Source: JBCCFX01 sp039029515
GTDB taxonomy: Bacteria > Planctomycetota > Phycisphaerae > Phycisphaerales > SM1A02
NCBI GenBank assembly: GCA_039029515.1
Contig: JBCCFX010000005.1
Span: forward strand, 1-37,042
DNA length: 37,042 nt
Reading direction: 5' to 3'
Shown: one piece after another, positions 33,200 through 37,042 of the stretch
How the letters are laid out: each line of letters opens with the position of its first letter
How positions within the stretch are numbered: the first letter of the stretch is position 1
Position numbers and translations under genes: made by a program
The notes under the pieces: generated by a model
Told to the model about the DNA's origin: nothing
The model's input: the letters and a program-made list of their open reading frames with translations, nothing else
The model's database searches: none

Positions 33200-33383
33200 G
33201 GGATTCTGCGGGTCGTGCGCCCGCGTGAACGGCATGGTCGATGCAGGTCGACCGCGATCGCAAATCGATCACGCAGGTCGTTTGCGACCGGGCGGGATCA
33301 ATCTGACCGTGTTGTTGTCGGGTGGTCACGAACCCCCCTGGATCGGCCCCGTACTGGAATGCCTCCCCGGTCGGGGCCTTTTT
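33200..33383 (+). ncRNA. Candidate structured small RNA ending in a terminator, divergent from coaD
   Basis: No credible protein is encoded here. The stretch contains a 6-bp stem CGCAAA/TTTGCG (33259-33264 with 33281-33286) competing with a GGTCG-TTTG-CGACC tetraloop hairpin (33276-33289). It ends with GGCCCC (33345-33350) pairing GGGGCC (33373-33378) followed directly by TTTTT (33379-33383). That is an intrinsic terminator for plus-strand transcription, yet no plus-strand gene precedes it. A small RNA is the simplest reading. I see no clear promoter and no match to SRP, 6S, tmRNA or RNase P RNA. The 5' end is arbitrary. Confidence 0.3.
33345..33383 (+). terminator. Hairpin followed by T5
   Basis: The arms GGCCCC (33345-33350) and GGGGCC (33373-33378) are followed by TTTTT. 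A smaller CCCC-GGTC-GGGG hairpin (33365-33376) competes. The T-run is on the plus strand only. Confidence 0.55.
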
Positions 33384-33394
33384 CGAAGCTCTCA

Positions 33395-33432
33395 CGCTGA
33401 GGCTCAGCGGCCCCGGTTTACGCCGGGGCCGC
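33395..33432. terminator. Two adjoining hairpins downstream of the CxxC protein gene
   Basis: CGCTGAG-G-CTCAGCG (33395-33409) is joined to the GC-rich stem GCGGCCCCGG (33407-33416) with CCGGGGCCGC (33423-33432), which shares three bases with it. On the plus strand TTCTGTTT follows. For the minus-strand gene ending at 33476 the stem comes 44 bp after the stop but has no T-run. The pair may be a bidirectional stop. Confidence 0.45.
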
Positions 33433-33475
33433 TTCTGTTTCATCGCCTCATCATCGCGTGGATCAGCGTGTGACC

Positions 33476-34006
33476 TCACACGGCGGCCGGGACCGGAAAG
33501 TCAACTTCGGTCTCGTGCACGTGATTGAACAGGTTGGTGAACGTGTTGACGGTCACCGCGCCGAGCACTTCCACGACTGCAGCATCATCAAAGCCAGCGC
33601 CGCGGAACGCCTCGAGCTGTTCGTCCGATACAAAACCGTCGGTATCAAGCACTGCGGTCGTGAAGTCGAGTACGGCCTGCATGCGCGTGTCATCAATGTG
33701 GCCCTTGCGCACGTTTAGCACCATGTTCTCATCCAGACCGACCGACGCGGCAATCTGTGTGTGGGCGGCGAGACAGTATTCGCAGTTGCGTTTCTGGCCG
33801 GACACGAGCGCGATGATCTCGTGCTCTGCTTCGGTCAGCTGTCCTGTTTTGACGCCGCCGGCGAAACCGAGAAATGCCTTGAGCACACCCGGATTCGCCG
33901 CAATGCCTTTGAAGATGTTGATCTGCTTGTTCTTCAGCGGACCGTTGAGAAGCTCAGCACCGGGACCGGTATCCGTCGCGGGATCCACCGCAGCAAGACG
34001 TGGCAT
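33476..34006 (-). CDS. Carboxymuconolactone decarboxylase/AhpD-like protein with CxxC site
   Basis: 176 residues. AAAGGA lies 6 nt before the ATG. The family hallmark is at 70-83: QKRNCEYCLAAHT, with redox Cys75 and Cys78 and His82, as in AhpD-type peroxidase helpers rather than true decarboxylases. The start PRLAAVDPATDTG and the N-terminal helix INIFKGIAANPGVLKAFLGF also fit. It probably reduces peroxides or works as a thiol relay in the cytoplasm; the electron donor is unknown. It lies about 150 bp after the FabZ-like gene on the same strand, so it is probably separately transcribed. The strong hairpins at 33395-33432 lie downstream. Confidence 0.92.
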   Translation of the reverse strand: MPRLAAVDPATDTGPGAELLNGPLKNKQINIFKGIAANPGVLKAFLGFAGGVKTGQLTEAEHEIIALVSGQKRNCEYCLAAHTQIAASVGLDENMVLNVRKGHIDDTRMQAVLDFTTAVLDTDGFVSDEQLEAFRGAGFDDAAVVEVLGAVTVNTFTNLFNHVHETEVDFPVPAAV

Positions 34007-34155
34007 CAGTCATCCTTTCCTTCGACAGGAAGTCGTGGGGAATCGCGCGGCGCAGGAACGTCACGCGGAATCAGTTCAGAAGTACCGCATTCAAGGCGCC
34101 CACGCCGGGCGGGTCCAGATGCGATATGAGTCACTTCAGTTCGTTCGGCGTCTGG

Positions 34156-34695
34156 TCAGGTTGTAACCGCCGTTTCGGCGAGGTGTCCGAGTCCAGCCGA
34201 CTCCAGCAGCGTGCGGAAGTTCTCGGAGAACACGAAGTTCTCTTCCGGGAATTCCAGCCCCTGCAGGTTGTTATCCAGATGGCTGAACATGAGGTCGACC
34301 TGACCGATCGCCTTCCATTCGCCTGCGTTCGGCCCTGCGTGACGCAGAACAGCAACCTCGCCGCGCGTCGATGCACCTTGCGGATTCATGCGTGCGATCG
34401 TGGCGCTGTACCGAATCGTCTCGCCGTGGCTGACGTCTTCGGTGACCTCAGCCTTGATCACTTTGGCGAGCAGGACTTTTTCACGGAAGTCGTTGTACGC
34501 ACCGACGAGAATTCCCGCCGACTGCGCCATGCCTTCGATGATCAGCGACGTGGGCATGATCGGCTGCGCATGCAGATCGCCTTCCGCGGGGAAGTGATCA
34601 TGCAGATGCTCTTCCGCCAGGGAGACGTTCTTGATCGCAACGAGACGTTCGCCGCGTTCGTATTCCAGAATGTTGTCGATCCACATCCAACGCAT
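34156..34695 (-). CDS. FabZ-like hotdog dehydratase 2 (divergent)
   Basis: 179 residues, hotdog fold. The catalytic His34 is in LHDHFP and the Glu54 in SLIIEGMAQSAG, as in 3-hydroxyacyl-ACP dehydratases. Between them the usual HFPxxPIMPG spacing is expanded (HFPAEGDLHAQPIMPT), and the Gly of MPG is Thr. The C-terminus is longer by about 35 residues (GLEFPEENFVFSENFRTLL). It should remove water from 3-hydroxyacyl-ACP, or bind such chains. It starts 25 bp after the ACP stop and lies in the same operon. ATG 34695 is chosen because the hotdog begins right after it; the longer frame (34761) runs into the ACP gene. Confidence 0.85.
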   Translation of the reverse strand: MRWMWIDNILEYERGERLVAIKNVSLAEEHLHDHFPAEGDLHAQPIMPTSLIIEGMAQSAGILVGAYNDFREKVLLAKVIKAEVTEDVSHGETIRYSATIARMNPQGASTRGEVAVLRHAGPNAGEWKAIGQVDLMFSHLDNNLQGLEFPEENFVFSENFRTLLESAGLGHLAETAVTT

Positions 34696-34720
34696 GCAGG
34701 CCAGCCCAATCAGTGAGGCG

Positions 34721-35143
34721 TCAGGACGATGCCTCGGCAGGCTTGCCAAGCTTGCGCTCAACGAAGTCGACCAATGACTTGACGGTAATCAACTCGGCAA
34801 CTTTGGTGACCTCGCGATCGTTATCGAAGTCGCCGAACTCAACGTGCGGCATGCGCTCGCGGAGCATGGCCATGCCGGCGTCGGTGAACTTGCCGTCCTG
34901 CACCCAGTCCGGATTGTCCATCAGGTTCTCAGGGAAGAGTTCACCCTGCGAGATCTTGAAGGGGCGATCCGCGGTGGAGAACGTCTTTTCCAGCCGGAAG
35001 ACGATGTCGAGGAAGTCGATCGACTCGGCCTCGAGGTCAGCGGTCAGGCTGGCGTCCAGCGTGATGTCGTCCTCGTCAGCACCAAGTGCCTCTTCCAGAA
35101 CTTCGCGCACGTTTGTAAAGATCTCGTCACGGCTCATCGCCAT
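34721..35143 (-). CDS. Acyl carrier protein, long variant with insertion
   Basis: 140 residues against about 80 in standard ACP. AAGGAG lies 4 nt before ATG 35143 and 10 nt before an in-frame ATG at 35137. Helix I is FTNVREVLEEALG. The phosphopantetheine Ser41 is in LTADLEAESIDFLDIVFRLE, with Glu instead of the usual Asp before Ser. The terminal helix is ITVKSLVDFVERKL. Between helix II and that last helix lie about 50 extra residues (from FKISQGELFPENL to FGDFDNDREV), rich in acidic residues. It should carry acyl chains for the two flanking dehydratase-like proteins. The long form and the company of two FabZ-like genes suggest a specialised lipid route rather than housekeeping fatty-acid synthesis. 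Confidence 0.9.
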   Translation of the reverse strand: MAMSRDEIFTNVREVLEEALGADEDDITLDASLTADLEAESIDFLDIVFRLEKTFSTADRPFKISQGELFPENLMDNPDWVQDGKFTDAGMAMLRERMPHVEFGDFDNDREVTKVAELITVKSLVDFVERKLGKPAEASS

Positions 35144-35217
35144 GGGTCTCCTTCCTGAGTCGCGCCCGGTCGAACGACGTGTCCGACCAGCGATGCTCTC
35201 AGCTTCCGCCTGACATC

Positions 35218-35622
35218 CTACGCCCGCTGCGGGCGACATATCGGACGCATGGTAAACCGTCCGGAGACGGCTGTCTCGGCCGGGACACCTGCCCGACGCA
35301 CACGCCCCACGCCACGGCAGCTGTAGCTGCCATCTTCTTCCTCAGCGTGCAGGGATACTTCAACCTCCAGAGCCTCACCAGGGCGGACCATGGAGCCAAA
35401 CTTGAGCGATCGGACCTGACCCAGCACCAGACGCGTGTCACCACGGTCTGCGAGCATACGTCGGGCCGCCTGCGCCATCGTCTCAACCATCATCACACCT
35501 GGCAGCACCGGAAACCGCGGAAAGTGGTCCGCGAGGTATTCCTCGGCGTTGCTCACCTGCTTGATGGCGACGATGCGATCGGGGCTCTCTTCCACGATGA
35601 CATCGAGTAGTTCAAATTTCAT
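35218..35622 (-). CDS. fabZ: 3-hydroxyacyl-ACP dehydratase FabZ-like 1
   Basis: 134 residues, standard FabZ size. The catalytic motif is complete: YLADHFPRFPVLPGVMMVETMAQ, with His33 and Glu47. It should dehydrate 3-hydroxyacyl-ACP to trans-2-enoyl-ACP. The strand LGQVRSLKFGSMVRPGEALEVEVSL is also typical. It is the first gene of the cluster (fabZ-like, ACP, fabZ-like), with 74 bp to the ACP gene. The chosen ATG 35622 gives the family's usual start (MKFELLDVI); the open frame reaches 35766 but nothing upstream is conserved. No clear ribosome site. Confidence 0.9.
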   Translation of the reverse strand: MKFELLDVIVEESPDRIVAIKQVSNAEEYLADHFPRFPVLPGVMMVETMAQAARRMLADRGDTRLVLGQVRSLKFGSMVRPGEALEVEVSLHAEEEDGSYSCRGVGRVRRAGVPAETAVSGRFTMRPICRPQRA

Positions 35623-35954
35623 GTGTTCGGTCTGGTCCGTCCGGGACGTCGGTCGCATGTCCCAAGCCACGCATCGTATCGAGACCCAACCCAACCGGCA
35701 AGGCATGCAACGATGACGAAACCCCCGCATGGGACGGCGATTGTGACATGTCGCGGCCAGGAGCACGCGATTATCAGCCGAACCCGCACAGGGCGCATGC
35801 TTTCACCCATCGGCCCGACCGACGCCACGCGAACATCGGACAAGCTTTTCGCGACGAGATCGATGCACACGCTTTGACGACAACCTGACGAATTGGACGG
35901 TTGGTGTGTTGCTGGCCCACTCGCCGGCACCAACACGAGGATGGAGAGACCACG
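35623..35954. other. Divergent intergenic region between the fabZ cluster and a secreted protein gene
   Basis: 332 bases with no gene. It must hold the promoter of the ACP/FabZ cluster (minus) and that of the secreted protein (plus). Near its right end an inverted repeat GTTGGTG (35900-35906) with CACCAAC (35928-35934) encloses a second stem CTGGC/GCCGG. It lies about 10 bp before the ribosome site of the secreted-protein gene, so it could be a 5'-UTR hairpin. I see no consensus promoter. Confidence 0.5.
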
Positions 35955-36824
35955 ATGCTCAGCCGCAACCTGAACCACAAACTTGCATGCACCGGCATTG
36001 CCGCCCTGAGTGCATCCGTTCTGGCGTCAGGCTATCAATATGACTTCCAGCACCTGCATGGAACCACGGCGACATTTCACGTGACCGGTCCCGCGACCGG
36101 CTCATCCCCTGATGTGCAGGGCGATGCGATGCTCACTCGCGTGGAATATCCCAACAGCGATGAGTTCATCACCTTCTACAAGCCGACCGCGGTCCACGAT
36201 TTCCAGTGGAGCGGGAACAAGTCCAAGATCCGGGTTCGCGCCGGATCCAACACCACTGATGGATTGTCCGGCGACTACATCCTCGGCGCCGATGATGGCA
36301 ACTCAAGCAACGTCACCTCCGCCGACGTGACGGCATTTGAAGGCCACATCCTGACGGCCATGTCGTCCAACAACCTGAACCAGTACATGGACATCTCAGG
36401 CAACTCGAACAAGGTGTCCTTCATCGTCGAGTTCGATCGCGTCGTCAAAGACGATGATCCCGGCGCGGATGACTTCGGTGAACTGCTCTACTTCGAACGC
36501 GGTTCGGGCAGCGGTAACAGTTGGCTGAAGATCCAGGCGGTCGATGCGTCTGGTACACCGCTCGGTCCGTGGCTCGTGATCACGCCCAGCGAAACCGTCC
36601 AGACCACGCCGACAACAACTGTGTACAAGTCCAATCAGACCATGGGCACGACGTCCATCGACGTCAGCCGCCTCGGGGTCTCGGAATTCCAGTTCCTCAA
36701 GGTCTCCAACACCCTGGAAGGCGAACTTGCCTACACCGGCGGTGGCGACATGTCGCCCGACTTCAAGCTTATGGCGGTCATGACCAACACGTCGCAGCTC
36801 GCCGAAGACCTCTACTTCGATTGA
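35955..36824 (+). CDS. Secreted protein of unknown function
   Basis: 289 residues. GGAGAG sits 8 nt before the ATG. The signal peptide MLSRNLNHKLACTGIAALSA...SVLASG is followed by a mature protein starting about YQYDFQHLHG. It is beta-rich, with many Thr, Ser, Asn and Asp and, in the mature part, no Cys. It has paired-strand segments (FITFYKPTAVHDFQW, KVSFIVEFDRVV, SWLKIQAVDASG, EFQFLKVSNT). The ending GDMSPDFKLMAVM resembles calcium-binding, carbohydrate-recognition beta-sandwich proteins, but I recognise no family. It has no dockerin, PEP-CTERM or membrane anchor, so it is probably released. A hairpin terminator follows 92 bp after the stop. Confidence 0.8.
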   Translation: MLSRNLNHKLACTGIAALSASVLASGYQYDFQHLHGTTATFHVTGPATGSSPDVQGDAMLTRVEYPNSDEFITFYKPTAVHDFQWSGNKSKIRVRAGSNTTDGLSGDYILGADDGNSSNVTSADVTAFEGHILTAMSSNNLNQYMDISGNSNKVSFIVEFDRVVKDDDPGADDFGELLYFERGSGSGNSWLKIQAVDASGTPLGPWLVITPSETVQTTPTTTVYKSNQTMGTTSIDVSRLGVSEFQFLKVSNTLEGELAYTGGGDMSPDFKLMAVMTNTSQLAEDLYFD

Positions 36825-36915
36825 TCTCTCTCTCAGCCGCCACGCTGCTCTCCCGGCATGGCGCGATATAGCTCTCGATACTCCATTCCAGTTCCTCATT
36901 CAGTCCCACACACGA

Positions 36916-36947
36916 GAAGGGGCCGGCATTCCGATGTCGGTCCTTTC
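36916..36947 (+). terminator. Hairpin terminator of the secreted-protein gene
   Basis: A 14-bp stem (36916-36929 with 36934-36947) with three G-T wobbles encloses the 4-base loop TCCG. The 3' arm ends CCTTTC, a short T-run. It stands 92 bp after the only plus-strand gene nearby. Confidence 0.6.
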
Positions 36948-36973
36948 GCGTTGAGGGGCTCCGAACGGGTTTT

Positions 36974-37001
36974 GGGGTTCGATATTCGGGGTTCGAGGAT
37001 G
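36974..37001 (+). repeat. GGGGTTCG-type short repeat fragment
   Basis: GGGGTTCG occurs twice (36974-36981 and 36989-36996), the second within TCGGGGTTCGAGGATG. It matches the degenerate repeat at 29861-29900 on the other strand. The rest of the sequence to the window end shows no gene. Confidence 0.45.
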
Positions 37002-37042
37002 ACAATCGCAGACCACAACCCTGCGTTCGCCGAGGGACAGAC

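Noticed and set aside
33200..33383. Known structured RNA (SRP RNA, 6S, tmRNA, RNase P, tRNA)
   Set aside because: None of the conserved cores of these RNAs is present; the stretch is only listed as a candidate small RNA.
33177..33479. Minus-strand open frame of 100 codons between coaD and the CxxC protein gene
   Set aside because: It reads through three strong hairpins and overlaps the coaD start; no ribosome site and no recognisable domain.

Overview
The window reads as a chromosomal segment of a GC-rich planctomycete, most likely class Phycisphaerae. Four kinds of evidence point there: a secreted beta-helix protein with a choice-of-anchor-Q end and a planctomycete-type dockerin tail (2-1900); a membrane protein ending in a CxxCGY...CxxCG zinc ribbon (29019-29768); a two-partner secretion pair of the kind common in Planctomycetota (21516-28223); and a small acyl-carrier-protein/FabZ cluster with an unusually long carrier protein (34156-35622). 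Taxonomy is inferred from these families, not from a marker gene. I see no rRNA, tRNA, CRISPR array, insertion sequence or phage gene.

Layout. 1-5.4 kb: the 3' part of the beta-helix/dockerin gene, abutting stop-to-stop a giant MscK-like mechanosensitive channel. 5.6-9.4 kb: two translationally coupled M14-type carboxypeptidase homologues, the first with its active site replaced, the second intact. 9.4-13.7 kb: a secreted double-fasciclin/PDZ protein, an ALG10-like GT-C membrane protein and an acyl-CoA carboxylase beta subunit. 13.9-16.4 kb: pilT, a half-size EamA transporter and an SDR oxidoreductase. 16.3-21.5 kb: a secreted TPR/peptidase-MA protein, a DUF3052 gene in operon with gap, and a DUF2071 gene. 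21.5-28.2 kb: the two-partner secretion operon, whose transporter carries a 17-histidine segment before its POTRA region. 28.5-29.9 kb: a small lipoprotein and the zinc-ribbon protein, lying among REP-like palindromes with a GTAG head. 29.9-33.2 kb: coaD, a metallo-beta-lactamase-fold protein that has lost its metal ligands, and a large secreted protein that looks like a degenerate clan-CD peptidase. 33.5-35.6 kb: a CxxC carboxymuconolactone-decarboxylase-like protein and the ACP/FabZ cluster. 36-37 kb: an unrecognised secreted protein with a terminator.

How it works together. Most of the window is housekeeping plus cell-envelope and secretion functions. Two recurring themes stand out. First, three proteins keep an enzyme fold but have lost the expected catalytic or metal-binding residues (M14, MBL and, more tentatively, clan CD). 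Second, there are two apparent modes of translation initiation: genes with a clear Shine-Dalgarno, and genes without one that instead have a TANNNT box 6-8 nt before the ATG, as expected of leaderless transcripts. The best candidates for something undescribed are the active/inactive M14 pair, the coaD operon with its two degenerate enzymes, the histidine-rich TpsB, and a structured, terminator-ended non-coding stretch divergent from coaD.
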